Assembly: GCA_003576765.1 (NCBI GenBank)
Contig: QEVP01000001.1
Coordinates: 62,001 to 126,000, forward strand
Origin: Pseudomonadota bacterium
Lineage (GTDB): Bacteria > Pseudomonadota > Alphaproteobacteria > Rhizobiales > Xanthobacteraceae
DNA: 64,000 nucleotides
Direction of reading: 5' to 3'
A program made the position numbers and the translations under genes. Each line of letters starts with the position of its first letter. The first letter of the stretch is position 1. The notes beneath the pieces were generated by a model that had not been told where the DNA came from, did not search any database, and worked only from the letters and a program-made list of their open reading frames with translations. This document shows positions 52,743 through 62,419 of this stretch, in pieces.

Positions 52743-53897
52743 ATGATCACCCGCCGAAACGCACTGATGGGCGCCGCAATGACCGCCCTGACGTTCACAA
52801 CCGCCGCGCGCGCAGAAGCGCCGACGAAGGTTATGACGCCGGCCGCGGGAGGGGATCTCAATTTGCCGCGCGAGAAGGTGAAGCTGGTGACGCCTCCCTT
52901 CGTGCACCCCCATGAGCAGGCCACCACCAAGGGCCCGATGATCAAGGAATTCACCCTGGTCATCGAAGAGAAGAAAGTCGTGATCGACGAGCAGGGCACG
53001 ACCTTCCAGGCCATGACCTTCAACGGCAGCATGCCGGCACCGATGATGGTGGTGCATCAGGGCGATTACGTCGAGTTGACGCTGATCAACCCCGAGACCA
53101 ACACCATGCCGCACAACATCGACTTCCATGCGGCAACCGGAGCGCTGGGCGGCGGTGCGCTGACCCACGTCAACCCCGGCGAACAGGTGGTGCTGCGCTT
53201 CAAGGCCGATCGCACCGGCACGTTCGTCTACCACTGCGCGCCGGAAGGCATGATCCCTTGGCACGTCGTGTCCGGGATGAGCGGCACCATCATGGTGCTG
53301 CCGCGCGAGGGGCTGAAGACGGCCGACGGCAAGGCGCTGAAGTACGACAAGATCTACTACGTCGGTGAGTACGACCTGTATGTGCCGCGCGATGAGAATG
53401 GCAAGTACAAGGACTATGACACCCCGGGAGAGGCCTACGCCGATACGCTGGAGGTGATGCGCGGACTGGTTCCGACCCACGTCGTGTTCAACGGCAAGGT
53501 CGGCGCGCTGACCGGCAAGAATGCGATGACCGCCAAGGTCGGCGAGACCATCATGCTCGTCCACTCTCAGGCCAACCGGGACACCCGGCCGCACCTGATC
53601 GGCGGACACGGCGACTACGTGTGGGAGACCGGCAAGTTCGACAACCCGCCTGAGAAGAACCTGGAGACCTGGTTCATCCGCGGTGGATCCGCAGGTGCCG
53701 CGCTCTACACCTTCAAGCAGCCGGGCATCTATGCCTACGTCAACCACAACCTGATCGAGGCGGCTGAACTGGGTGCCACAGCCCACTTCAAGGTCGAGGG
53801 CAAGTGGAACGACGACCTGATGAAGCAGGTCAAGCCGCCGCAGCCGATCCCGCCGCAGGTGCAGGGTGCCCTGCGGAAGGGAATGATCCCCGGCTAA
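52743..53897 (+). CDS. nirK: Copper-containing nitrite reductase (class I NirK)
   Basis: A 384-residue periplasmic enzyme reducing nitrite to nitric oxide. The N-terminus has a twin-arginine motif (TRRNALMG) and a cleavable signal ending near ARA|E. All copper ligands are present with family spacing: type 1 H124, C165, H174, M179; type 2 H129, H164, H335; catalytic D127 and H284. These equal the Alcaligenes faecalis numbering plus 29. GAGG is 8 nt before the ATG. It forms an operon with nirV and is controlled by the box at 52665. Confidence 0.97.
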   Translation: MITRRNALMGAAMTALTFTTAARAEAPTKVMTPAAGGDLNLPREKVKLVTPPFVHPHEQATTKGPMIKEFTLVIEEKKVVIDEQGTTFQAMTFNGSMPAPMMVVHQGDYVELTLINPETNTMPHNIDFHAATGALGGGALTHVNPGEQVVLRFKADRTGTFVYHCAPEGMIPWHVVSGMSGTIMVLPREGLKTADGKALKYDKIYYVGEYDLYVPRDENGKYKDYDTPGEAYADTLEVMRGLVPTHVVFNGKVGALTGKNAMTAKVGETIMLVHSQANRDTRPHLIGGHGDYVWETGKFDNPPEKNLETWFIRGGSAGAALYTFKQPGIYAYVNHNLIEAAELGATAHFKVEGKWNDDLMKQVKPPQPIPPQVQGALRKGMIPG

Positions 53898-53980
53898 CGC
53901 CTGGGTCGGAAGACCGGGCGCGTCGCGTCTGCCCCCGAGGCGCGTCCGGCTTCCTCAATCTGACGATGGCGAGGTGAGCC

Positions 53981-54907
53981 ATGAGCGCCGCAGCCGAAAC
54001 GACCGTTCTTCACGCCCACACTGAGACTCTTCGCAACGCGTTGCTTGGACTGGCGGGGGCGACCGCGCTGGTCTCCGTTGTCGGAGCCCTGGCCTTCGGG
54101 TTGCCGGGGCCGGCGAAAGAAGCGCCGGCGGCAGGCATCGAGACGCCGGCCCTGGTCGAACTCAAGCCGCAGCCGTTTGCCTATCGTCCCGCCGGGGATT
54201 TCAGCCAGGCCGGGCGGCCGACCAACGCCGCGCTGCGGACCGTGAGCCTCGACCGGCCGCTGGCGATCATGATGCACCAGGTGACGGTCGGCGAATATCA
54301 GCGCTGCGTTACCGACGGTGCGTGCCCGCGCGTTGCCGCCGATCAACGCGCGCCGGCCGACCAGCCGATGGTCGGCGTGAGCTGGCGCGACGCCAATGCC
54401 TACGCCGCGTGGCTCTCCGCCAAGCTGGGAACGACGTGGCGCCTGCCGACCGACGAGGAGTGGGCGTTCGCGGCCGGCAGCCGCTGGCATGACGACGTGC
54501 AGCCGGAGGGCGGCGTCGATCCGGCCCAGCGCTGGCTTGCCCGGTACACCCAGGAATCCGAACGCGAGGACGTCGCGCAGCGTGCGCCGCTGCCGGTCGG
54601 CAGCTTCGGCGTCAACGAAAAGGGCGTGCTCGATATCGCCGGCAACGTCTGGGAGTGGACGGAGAGCTGCTTCGTGCGCCGTGATCTTGCTGCGGCCGAC
54701 GGCACGCAGACGGTCAACTGCGGCGTGCGCGTCGTGCAGGGCAGCCACCGCACTTATGTCAGCGATTTCGTCCGCGATGCCCGCGCCGGCGGCTGCGCGG
54801 TCGGCAAGCCGCCGAGCAATCTCGGTTTCCGCCTGGTGCGCGAGACGCCGGCCTGGAAACGCTGGCCGACGATGATGGCGCGGCTGTTGAAAGGCGCGGT
54901 CGGATAG
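53981..54907 (+). CDS. nirV: NirV, formylglycine-generating-enzyme-like protein
   Basis: A 308-residue protein. It has one N-terminal hydrophobic segment (LLGLAGATALVSVVGALAFGL), then an SUMF1/FGE-sulfatase fold with MMHQVTVGEYQRCV, RLPTDEEWAFAAGSRWHDD, GNVWEWTESC and LGFRLVRETP. It usually follows nirK in Rhizobiales; its role in NirK maturation or electron transfer is unproven. GAGG is 6 nt before the ATG, 83 bp after nirK, and the operon ends at the terminator 54934-54969. Confidence 0.93.
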   Translation: MSAAAETTVLHAHTETLRNALLGLAGATALVSVVGALAFGLPGPAKEAPAAGIETPALVELKPQPFAYRPAGDFSQAGRPTNAALRTVSLDRPLAIMMHQVTVGEYQRCVTDGACPRVAADQRAPADQPMVGVSWRDANAYAAWLSAKLGTTWRLPTDEEWAFAAGSRWHDDVQPEGGVDPAQRWLARYTQESEREDVAQRAPLPVGSFGVNEKGVLDIAGNVWEWTESCFVRRDLAAADGTQTVNCGVRVVQGSHRTYVSDFVRDARAGGCAVGKPPSNLGFRLVRETPAWKRWPTMMARLLKGAVG

Positions 54908-54933
54908 TCACCGACGCAGTTGGGTGAGGGGGT

Positions 54934-54969
54934 GAAAGGGCGGGACCTTGGTCTCGCCCTTTCATTTTT
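54934..54969 (+). terminator. Rho-independent terminator of nirKV
   Basis: GAAAGGGCG (54934-54942) pairs with CGCCCTTTC (54955-54963), with further pairing of GACC/GGTC around a TT loop, and is followed by ATTTTT. The long stem plus U-tract 27 bp after nirV is a textbook terminator. Confidence 0.9.
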
Positions 54970-55000
54970 GATTTGGATGTGGTCGATGAGCAGGTGACTG

Positions 55001-55648
55001 CTATCGATCGTCCGTTTCTGGCGGCAGACTGCGGACCGGATGTCCTTGCGCCCGCGCCTGCCTGAGATAAGTTACGATCTCATCGGGAAGGGGGCGCAGG
55101 ATTTTGTTCCTCAAACGATGGAGATGATCCAAAACAGGCTTTCGTATTCTGGCGACCGATAGACTGACGCCATATCGAGTTGCGAGCTGCTCTGGATTGA
55201 GGCCATATGTAGTAAAATCGTACGGTACTAAAAAAGCCGCAGCAAATCTATTCGCCTCAGCTTCGTCTTGCAAAATAGGACGGGCAATTCGCTCTATCTC
55301 TCTGCCAGAGACACTGCGGTTTCGGGTGCGTTTGTGGCCCAGCACCGCGTGTCCCAGTTCGTGGGCAATCGTAAAGCGCGCACGCGCGCGATCAGGAGAG
55401 AACCTCAATACCTCATTGGCAGCAATAAAGGTGCTCTCGCGGATACTCAAAATTCGCGTATCGGGATCAAAGCGTCCGAGATCGTCCGGCAGATCGACGT
55501 CAGGGACACGCCGATAATCCGCAATCAATCCCCGATCCTTCATTTTATAGATGGCGGTAACCATATCCGGGCAGGCCTGCTTGCGGAATCCCAGATGCTC
55601 CCGCACTCGATCTGCTAGCTGCTCAATCCTCTCATCGGTTCGATACAT
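55001..55648 (-). CDS. ImmA/IrrE family metallo-endopeptidase
   Basis: A 215-residue protein with the zinc motif HELGHAVLGH near residue 95 and the third-ligand region DEAEANRFAAAFLVP near 130, as in the ImmA/IrrE (COG2856) family that cleaves HTH repressors in mobile elements or activates stress responses. The N-terminal third lacks a DNA-binding motif and the C-terminal ~80 residues are helical. No XRE partner gene is adjacent. The base composition is clearly lower in GC (about 43% in 55201-55260) than the rest of the window, suggesting horizontal origin. Confidence 0.88.
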   Translation of the reverse strand: MYRTDERIEQLADRVREHLGFRKQACPDMVTAIYKMKDRGLIADYRRVPDVDLPDDLGRFDPDTRILSIRESTFIAANEVLRFSPDRARARFTIAHELGHAVLGHKRTRNRSVSGREIERIARPILQDEAEANRFAAAFLVPYDFTTYGLNPEQLATRYGVSLSVARIRKPVLDHLHRLRNKILRPLPDEIVTYLRQARAQGHPVRSLPPETDDR

Positions 55649-55709
55649 AACGCCATGCCTTTCGACTGGTTATGTAGAAGCAATAGTTAATGCCTATGTC
55701 ACCCACCGG

Positions 55710-58700
55710 TCATGAGCACCCGGTCGTCGAGCCGCAGGTGTCGCACTTCATGCAGGTGCCGTTGCGCACCAGCGTGAAGTTGCCGCACTCCGAGCACATC
55801 TCGCCCTCGTAACCTTTCGCTTTGGCCTCGGCGCGGCGCTCGGCCTTGCTCGGCGCAACAGCTGCGGTCCCTGCGGCAGTCCCGGCTTTGTTCCAGCCCT
55901 GCGCTTCCAGCTTCTCGGTCGGCGACAGTTGCGGTTGCAACTCGACCTTGCGTGCGGTTGCCGCTTGCGCCTGTGCGGCCGTCATCGCGGTGACGTTGCT
56001 GCCGCCGTCCGCCGTTGTCGTGGCGGTGCTGCTCGACACCAGGCCGAGCCGCTCGCCGCGCGAGCGTGTCAGCCCCTTCGACAGGTACTTGTTGGGGATG
56101 AAGCCTTCAGGCGCGCGGCCTTCGCCGACGCCCTTGCCGAGCGCATCGAACCCGGTCTCGTTGGGGTCGACATGGGCGAGATCGAAGCGCGACAGGTAGC
56201 TCACCGCCAGTTCGCGGAACACGTAATCGAGGATCGAGGTCGCGTATTTGATCGAATCGTTGCCCTGCACCGGGCCGGCCGGCTCGAAGCGGGTGAAGGT
56301 GAAGGCATCAACATACTCGTCCAGCGGCACGCCGTATTGCAGGCCGAGCGACACCGCGATGGCAAAGTTGTTGATCAGCGAGCGCAGCGCCGCGCCTTCC
56401 TTGTGCATGTCGATGAAGATCTCGCCAAGGCGGCCGTCGTCGTACTCGCCGGTGCGCAGGTAGACCTTGTGGCCGCCAACCACTGCCTTCTGGGTATAGC
56501 CCTTGCGGCGGTCGGGCATGCGCTCGCGCTCGTGCATCACCACAATGCGTTCGACCAGCCGCTCCACGATCTTCTCGGATACCTGCGCGGCGCGCGCCGC
56601 CATCGGCTTGTCGATCAGCGCGTCGAGCGCTTCGTCGTCGTCCTCGTCGTCGGCGATCAGTTGGGCGTTGAGCGGCTGCGACAGTTTTGAGCCGTCGCGG
56701 TAGAGTGCGTTGGCCTTCAGGCCGAGTTTCCACGACAGCAGGTAGGCGGACTTGCAGTCCTCCACCGTCGCCTCGTTCGGCATGTTGATGGTTTTTGAGA
56801 TCGCGCCGGAGATGAACGGCTGCGACGCCGCCATCATGCGGATGTGGCTCTCCACCGACAAATAGCGCTTGCCGATCTTGCCGCACGGGTTGGCGCAGTC
56901 GAACACCGGATAGTGCTCGGCCTTGAGGTGCGGCGCGCTCTCGACCGTCATCGCGCCGCAGATGTGGATGTTCGCGGCCTCGATCTCGCGCTTGGTGAAG
57001 CCGACCGCGGTGAGCAGGTCGAAATCGGGGGAGGCCAGCGCCTCGGCATCGATGCCGAGCGTGTCGCGGATGAAGTCCTCGCCAAAGGTCCACTTGTTGA
57101 ACACGAACTTGATGTCGAAGGCCGACGGCAACAGCTTTTCGACCTTGGCGATGGCCTCGTCGGTAAAGCCCTTCGCTTTCAGCGTCGCGGTGTTGATGCC
57201 CGGCGCGTTGGAGAGCGAGCCATGGCCGACGGCGTAAGCCTCGATTTCGGCGATCTCGCTTTCACGGTAGCCGAGCGCGCGCAGCGCTTCCGGCACGGCG
57301 CGGTTGATGATCTTGAAGTAGCCACCGCCGGCGAGCTTCTTGAACTTGACCAGGGCGAAGTCCGGCTCGATGCCGGTGGTGTCGCAGTCCATCACCAGGC
57401 CGATGGTGCCGGTCGGCGCCACTACTGTTGCCTGCGCGTTGCGGTAGCCGTGGGCCTCGCCCAGCGCCAGCGCTTTGTCCCACGCGCGGCGCGAATGCGT
57501 CGCGAGCTGTTCGCCGAAGGCGCCAAGCGTCCCGCATGCCTTGAGGTCGAGCGGCACCGGCGGCTGCGCGATATGCTCGTAGCCGGTGCGCTCGCCATGC
57601 GCCGCGCGGCGGTGATTGCGGATCACCCGCAGCATGTGCTCGCGGTTCTTCTTGAACTGGTGGAACGGGCCGAGCCCGGCGGCGATTTCGGCGGAGGTCG
57701 CGTAGGAAACGCCGGTCATGATCGCCGATAGCGCGCCGCAGATGGCGCGGCCCTGGTCGGAATCGTACGGGATGCCCGACGACATCAGAAGACCGCCGAT
57801 ATTGGCGAAGCCGAGGCCGAGCGTGCGGAATTCGTAGGAGAGCTGCGCGATCGCCTTGGAGGGAAACTGCGCCATCATCACCGAGATTTCGAGCACCACG
57901 GTCCACAGCCGCACGACGTGCTCGTAGCCCTCGATATCGAACTGGCCCCCTCCCAGCCCTCCCCCGCTTGCGGGGGAGGGGAGGGTGGGGGTGCGGAAGG
58001 TCAAAAGGTTCAGCGAGGCGAGGTTGCAGGCGGTGTCGTCAAGGAACATGTATTCCGAGCACGGATTCGAAGCACGGATCGCGCCCGAGGCCGCGCAGGT
58101 GTGCCAGTCGTTGATCGTGGTGTGATACTGCAGGCCCGGATCGGCCGAGGCCCATGCGGCGTAGCCGATCTTCTCCCACAGTTCGCGTGCCTTCACCGTC
58201 TTGGCGACCTTGTTCCTGGTGCGCCAGGTCAGGTCCCAGTTGCCGTCGGCTTCGACGGCTTTCAGAAACTCGTCGGTGACGCGCACCGAGTTGTTGGAGT
58301 TCTGGCCCGACACGGTGAGGTAGGCTTCCGAATCCCAGTCGGTGTCGTAAACGGGGAAGTCGATGTCCTTGTAGCCTTGCCGTGCGAACTGGATGACCCG
58401 GCGGATTGCGCTGTCGGCGACCGAGGCGCGGCGTGCCAGCTTAATCTCGCGGCGCAGCGCCGGGTTCTTCTCCGGATCGAAGCAGTCGTCGCCCGAGCCC
58501 TCGCAGTTGACGCACGCCTTCATGATGGCGCGCAGGTGCTTGCGATTGATCTTCGAGCCGGTGACGAGCGCCGCGACCTTCTGCTCCTCGGTCACCTTCC
58601 AGTCGATATAGGTTTCGATGTCCGGGTGGTCGGCGTCGACGATCACCATCTTGGCGGCGCGGCGCGTGGTGCCGCCCGACTTGATGGCACCGGCGGCGCG

Positions 58701-59492
58701 GTCGCCGATCTTGAGGAAGCTCATCAGGCCGGACGACTTGCCGCCGCCGGACAGCCGCTCGCCTTCGCCGCGCAGATTCGAGAAGTTGGAGCCGGTGCCG
58801 GAGCCGTATTTGAACAGCCGCGCCTCGCGCACCCACAGGTCCATGATGCCGCCGTCGTTGACGAGGTCGTCGGTGACGGACTGGATGAAGCAGGCGTGCG
58901 GCTGCGGGTGCTCGTAGGCCGATTTCGACTTGGTCAGCTTGCCGGTCTTGTAATCGACGTAGTAGTGGCCCTGGCCGGGGCCGTCGATGCCGTAGGCCCA
59001 GTGCAGGCCGGTGTTGAACCACTGCGGCGAGTTCGGCGCGGCCATCTGCATCGCCAGCATGTAGCGGTGCTCGTCGAAGAAGGCACGGGCATCGTCTTCC
59101 GAATCGAAATAGCCGCCTTTCCAGCCCCAGTAGGTCCAGGCGCCGGCAAGGCGGTCGAACACCTGCTTGGCCGAATGCTCGCTGCCGAAGCGCTCGGCTT
59201 CGGGCAGGGTGTCGAGCGCTGCGCTGTCGGGGACGGAACGCCACAGCCAGGACGGAACGGTTTCTTCCTCGACGGTCTTGAGCGCGACGGCGACGCCCGC
59301 TTTACGGAAATATTTTTGCGCCAGCACGTCGGAGGCGACCTGCGACCAGAACTCCGGCACCTCGACGTCGTCGAGGTGGAACACCACCGAGCCGTCGGGG
59401 TTGCGGATTTCGCTGGTGGTCAGCCGGAAAGGAATCTCCGCGTAGGGAGAGTGGCCGTCCTTGGTGTAGCGCCGTTCGATCCGCATCGTCAT
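55710..59492 (-). CDS. nrdJ: Vitamin B12-dependent ribonucleoside-diphosphate reductase (class II)
   Basis: A 1260-residue adenosylcobalamin-dependent ribonucleotide reductase that works with or without oxygen. Landmarks include the N-terminal QYFNTGL-like [58 protein letters not shown] and the C-terminal zinc-type [27 protein letters not shown]. After LLTF the frame carries an unusual insert, [19 protein letters not shown], encoded by a palindromic repeat (see separate entry). A later in-frame ATG two codons in is possible. No cobalamin riboswitch is recognisable upstream. Confidence 0.94.
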   Translation of the reverse strand: MTMRIERRYTKDGHSPYAEIPFRLTTSEIRNPDGSVVFHLDDVEVPEFWSQVASDVLAQKYFRKAGVAVALKTVEEETVPSWLWRSVPDSAALDTLPEAERFGSEHSAKQVFDRLAGAWTYWGWKGGYFDSEDDARAFFDEHRYMLAMQMAAPNSPQWFNTGLHWAYGIDGPGQGHYYVDYKTGKLTKSKSAYEHPQPHACFIQSVTDDLVNDGGIMDLWVREARLFKYGSGTGSNFSNLRGEGERLSGGGKSSGLMSFLKIGDRAAGAIKSGGTTRRAAKMVIVDADHPDIETYIDWKVTEEQKVAALVTGSKINRKHLRAIMKACVNCEGSGDDCFDPEKNPALRREIKLARRASVADSAIRRVIQFARQGYKDIDFPVYDTDWDSEAYLTVSGQNSNNSVRVTDEFLKAVEADGNWDLTWRTRNKVAKTVKARELWEKIGYAAWASADPGLQYHTTINDWHTCAASGAIRASNPCSEYMFLDDTACNLASLNLLTFRTPTLPSPASGGGLGGGQFDIEGYEHVVRLWTVVLEISVMMAQFPSKAIAQLSYEFRTLGLGFANIGGLLMSSGIPYDSDQGRAICGALSAIMTGVSYATSAEIAAGLGPFHQFKKNREHMLRVIRNHRRAAHGERTGYEHIAQPPVPLDLKACGTLGAFGEQLATHSRRAWDKALALGEAHGYRNAQATVVAPTGTIGLVMDCDTTGIEPDFALVKFKKLAGGGYFKIINRAVPEALRALGYRESEIAEIEAYAVGHGSLSNAPGINTATLKAKGFTDEAIAKVEKLLPSAFDIKFVFNKWTFGEDFIRDTLGIDAEALASPDFDLLTAVGFTKREIEAANIHICGAMTVESAPHLKAEHYPVFDCANPCGKIGKRYLSVESHIRMMAASQPFISGAISKTINMPNEATVEDCKSAYLLSWKLGLKANALYRDGSKLSQPLNAQLIADDEDDDEALDALIDKPMAARAAQVSEKIVERLVERIVVMHERERMPDRRKGYTQKAVVGGHKVYLRTGEYDDGRLGEIFIDMHKEGAALRSLINNFAIAVSLGLQYGVPLDEYVDAFTFTRFEPAGPVQGNDSIKYATSILDYVFRELAVSYLSRFDLAHVDPNETGFDALGKGVGEGRAPEGFIPNKYLSKGLTRSRGERLGLVSSSTATTTADGGSNVTAMTAAQAQAATARKVELQPQLSPTEKLEAQGWNKAGTAAGTAAVAPSKAERRAEAKAKGYEGEMCSECGNFTLVRNGTCMKCDTCGSTTGCS
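57947..57992. repeat. In-frame palindromic repeat with a G-quadruplex motif inside nrdJ
   Basis: CCCTCCCCCGC (57957-57967) and GCGGGGGAGGG (57970-57980) form an 11-bp perfect stem with a TT centre. The adjacent plus-strand run G5-A-G4-A-G3-T-G5 (57972-57991) is a perfect G-quadruplex motif with single-base loops, on the template strand of nrdJ. The repeat encodes the low-complexity [12 protein letters not shown] segment without breaking the frame. It resembles the GC-rich intergenic palindromes of Rhizobiales, here captured in a gene. Confidence 0.85.
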
Positions 59493-60153
59493 TGAGCCCC
59501 ATTGCTGGCCGGCCGCCCGAGGCAGGGCCGGTTGATATCCGTCGCCAGACCCGTGGAGACCCGTTGGGGATCATCCTCAAGCCCGCAACTGCCGCTTCGT
59601 CTCCCCGTCACCGATAACGCGTGAACCGCGCTTTCGGGCCTCCGCGCCGGTCGGCGGTATGACCCTGGACAGACACGTCCCTTGCCCCGCCGTCGTCCTG
59701 CCGAACGGGCCCGCCTGTACCTGATTGGTGCTGGGATGGTCACCGCGAGCGACAACGAACCAACCGCGGCGACCGGACCAAAGGCTAAGACGACTCCGCC
59801 GTGCGCGTCAAGGAATAGTGCGCAGTTCTGAATCAAATACTAAATATGGTGGAAAGAGGGGAAAACCAGGGCGCGGCCGCGCCCCCGGCTGCCTCAACTA
59901 TCGGTGAGTCTTGGGGATTCCGGAAGCGCCAAAAAGCGGTCGGGAGGACGAAGCCGGCGCCATCACCGCTGTTCACAGCCTCCGTGAGGCCGGCAGCCAC
60001 GGTTTTCCCCGACTCGCAGCAAGGCGCGGGTAACGCACGGCGACCATGCGCGATTTCGGGTGGCAGGCGGCGAGGTTTATGGCCAAGGTTCCGCCTTCCG
60101 TTCTCTGCCCGCCGAGTCGCCGTGTTGCCGCTTCCCATATCCCTCCCATCGCT
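59493..60153. other. 661-bp divergent region between nrdJ and the EamA transporter gene
   Basis: No supported gene. It must carry the promoters of nrdJ (leftward) and the EamA gene (rightward). A small AT-rich patch lies at 59830-59850 (AATCAAATACTAAATATGG). I looked for a B12-box (cobalamin riboswitch) and an NrdR box and saw neither clearly. The open frames here are shadows of one another with high Arg/Pro/Ala content. Confidence 0.45.
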
Positions 60154-61053
60154 ATGGCTGGTCTGACCTCGGCGCGCGGCGCCTCGCGCGCCACACTGGT
60201 TGGCCTCGCCTTGCTGCTGACCACGTCCGTCGGGTGGGGCTTCAACTGGCCAGTGACAAAATACCTGCTCAGCGAATTGCCGCCGCTGACGCTGCGCGGC
60301 GTGACCGGGGTTGCCGGCGCGCTGCTGCTCGCGGTCGTGTTGGCGGCGAGGGGACAGAGCCTGCGGGTCGCGCGGCCGCTGTGGCCGCGCCTTTGCGTCT
60401 ACGCAGTTCTCAACGTGACGTGCTGGATGGCCTTGATGGGCATCGCGCTGTTGTGGCTCGGCGCGGGCGAGGCGGCGATGATCGCCTACACCATGCCGGT
60501 GTGGGCCGCGCTGCTGGCCTGGCCGATCCTCGGCGAGCGGCCGACGCTGTTGCGCGTCGCTGCGCTGGTGATGGCATTCGGTGGTCTCACCGTGATTCTC
60601 GGCAGCGGCGGGTTCTCGGTGGCACCGGACAAGCTTGCCGGATTTGTCATGGTGCTCGGCGGCGCAATCGCCTTCGCGCTCGGCGCGGTGTTGTCGAAGC
60701 GCTGGCCAGTGCCGCTGCCGGCGATGACGTCGGCGGCGTGGCAGATCGGGCTTGGCTGCCTGCCGGTTGGCATCGCCGGGCTGTTGATCGAGCACTCCGA
60801 CTTCAGCGCCATCACGTCCCTCGGATGGGGACTGCTCGGCTACGCCACCGTGATGCAATTCTGCGTTGCCTATGTGACATGGTTTGCGGCGCTGGAAAGA
60901 CTACCCGCATCGATGGCGGCAATCGGCACCACGCTGGTGCCGGTGATCGGCGTAGTGGTGGGTGCGGTGGCACTCGGTGAACCGCTTGGCATCAGCCAGA
61001 CCGTCGCGCTCGCCTGCACGGTGCTGGGGGTCGCGCTGGCGACGCGGGCGTAA
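60154..61053 (+). CDS. EamA family (DMT superfamily) transporter
   Basis: A 299-residue inner-membrane protein with ten hydrophobic helices in two EamA repeats (WGFNWPVTKYLLSELPPLTLRGV near the start; LAGFVMVLGGAIAFALGAVLSKRW in the second half). Members export metabolites or amino acids; the substrate is unknown. The ATG starting AGLTSARG fits the usual ~290-300 residues; longer starts at 60046 or 60079 add a non-hydrophobic tail. No good ribosome binding site. It ends at the terminator 61056-61083. Confidence 0.85.
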   Translation: MAGLTSARGASRATLVGLALLLTTSVGWGFNWPVTKYLLSELPPLTLRGVTGVAGALLLAVVLAARGQSLRVARPLWPRLCVYAVLNVTCWMALMGIALLWLGAGEAAMIAYTMPVWAALLAWPILGERPTLLRVAALVMAFGGLTVILGSGGFSVAPDKLAGFVMVLGGAIAFALGAVLSKRWPVPLPAMTSAAWQIGLGCLPVGIAGLLIEHSDFSAITSLGWGLLGYATVMQFCVAYVTWFAALERLPASMAAIGTTLVPVIGVVVGAVALGEPLGISQTVALACTVLGVALATRA

Positions 61054-61055
61054 CG

Positions 61056-61083
61056 AAAAGCGGCGCTCCGGGGCGCCGCTTTT
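61056..61083. terminator. Bidirectional Rho-independent terminator
   Basis: AAAAGCGGCGC (61056-61066) pairs perfectly with GCGCCGCTTTT (61073-61083), a GC-rich stem with A/T flanks on both sides, between convergent genes (the EamA transporter and the BA14K-like protein). Confidence 0.85.
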
Positions 61084-61104
61084 GATGTCGATCGTAACCG
61101 GGCG

Positions 61105-61653
61105 CTACGGGCAGGGATGACGCAAGCCGTCGTAGCCGAGATAGGTGCCGGTGCGCGGATCATAGGATTTGAACCGGCTGGAGCAGTAGGCGACTTCGTC
61201 CGCCGACGGACCTCCCGGCGCTACCACCACATCGTCGTAGTAGTACGGGTCGGAATAGTACGGCCAGGCGAGCGAACTGCCGATGATGGCGCCGCCGATG
61301 AAGCCGGGATAGAAGCCATGGCGATGGTAATGATGCCGTCCGGGGCGATGCCCCCAGCCCGGGCGCGATCCGCTCCAGCCGGGCCGGCCGGCCCAGTTGC
61401 CGCCGCCGGGCCTCACCGCGAAGGTACGGCCGCTGGAGGTGCGTGCGCCGCTAAAACTACGCGCGCCACCGAATGACGGAGAGCCGCCAAAACTGCGGCC
61501 GCCACCGCCGCCCATGACCGCGCCGCCACCGCCGCCACCGCCTCCGCGGATGGCACCGCCACCGCCGGCCTGCGCATAAGCCGGTGCCGTGGCGAGCAGG
61601 GGCAGGATCAGCGCCATTGCGGCCGCAGTACCTAAAATCTTCGAATAAATCAT
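61105..61653 (-). CDS. Secreted glycine-rich BA14K-like protein
   Basis: A 182-residue protein with a signal peptide (ILGTAAAMALILPLLATAPAYA), a long Gly-rich low-complexity part (AIRGGGGGGGGAVMGGGGG), a His/Tyr/Trp-rich middle, and a C-terminal BA14K-type motif YCSSRFKSYDPRTGTYLGYDGLRHPCP with two cysteines. Such proteins are exported and of uncertain function (a lectin-like immunogen in Brucella). GGAGG is 5 nt before the ATG at 61653, which decides the start; it ends facing the terminator. Confidence 0.85.
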   Translation of the reverse strand: MIYSKILGTAAAMALILPLLATAPAYAQAGGGGAIRGGGGGGGGAVMGGGGGRSFGGSPSFGGARSFSGARTSSGRTFAVRPGGGNWAGRPGWSGSRPGWGHRPGRHHYHRHGFYPGFIGGAIIGSSLAWPYYSDPYYYDDVVVAPGGPSADEVAYCSSRFKSYDPRTGTYLGYDGLRHPCP

Positions 61654-61878
61654 ATCCACCTCCTCTGACATGCGGCTCCAACCGGATAGGGAAGGTTGAG
61701 TTCCAGCGGGAGCCGTCACGATCTTCTGATCACATTGTTGGCTTTTGAAACTGTACTCGCCGTGAACGGATTTGGCCCAAACAGTGGCAGGTATCTGCCC
61801 TGCGGTCACGGCAGCCTTGCGGCTGGACAAACCGGGCAGCGACGTGCATCAAGGCGCGGATTTCGGCGGGATGCGGCG

Positions 61879-62286
61879 ATGAAGCAGTTTTGGCTCAAAT
61901 TCTTCACCTGGTGGAGCAGCCAGACATTCGGCACGCAGTTGTGGACGTGGCGATTCGGCGAGCTGGTCGGCGAGGACGAGGACGGCAACCGCTACTACCG
62001 CACCAAGGGCGGCAAGATCGATCCGACGCTCGGCTTCGAGCGACGCTGGGTGATCTATAACGGCTATGCCGAGGCATCGCGGGTGCCGCCGTCGTGGCAC
62101 GGCTGGCTGCATCACACCATCGATACGCCGCCGACGGCGGAGACTTACACGCCGCGCCTGTGGGAAAAGCCGCACCGCCCCAACATGACCGGCACGCCCG
62201 ATGCCTACCGGCCGTCCGGCTCGACGCTCGCCTCCGGCCAGCGCCCCAAGGCGACAGGCGACTACCAGCCCTGGACGCCGGTTTGA
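61879..62286 (+). CDS. NADH:ubiquinone oxidoreductase NDUFA12-type accessory subunit
   Basis: A 135-residue protein of the B17.2/NDUFA12 family: GTQLWTWRFGELVGEDEDGNRYYRTKGG, ERRWVIYNGYAEASRVPPSWHGWLHHTIDTPP and a PHRPNMTGTPDAYRPSGS tail. It is a supernumerary subunit of complex I shared by alphaproteobacteria and mitochondria. The ATG begins KQFWLKFFTWW. It precedes the DUF2155 gene and convergent aat, an arrangement typical of Rhizobiales. Confidence 0.95.
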   Translation: MKQFWLKFFTWWSSQTFGTQLWTWRFGELVGEDEDGNRYYRTKGGKIDPTLGFERRWVIYNGYAEASRVPPSWHGWLHHTIDTPPTAETYTPRLWEKPHRPNMTGTPDAYRPSGSTLASGQRPKATGDYQPWTPV

Positions 62287-62419
62287 GGACGGCAGAAGCG
62301 CAAGCCTCACCGCGTTGCTGCGCGACCGCCCTTCCGCCGCCGCATTCGCCGTGTTAACCGGCGACGCGTCTGGTCGCGGCTACCCTGCGACCGGCTTTAA
62401 GTTGCCGATCGAAACCGCC

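Noticed and set aside
57918..59495. A 525-codon plus-strand frame opposite nrdJ
   Set aside because: Antisense shadow of nrdJ; the protein is Val/Ala/Arg/Gly-rich with no recognised domain.
59493..60153. Cobalamin riboswitch or NrdR box upstream of nrdJ
   Set aside because: No recognisable B12-box or paired NrdR-box was seen. Infernal with the cobalamin model could settle this.
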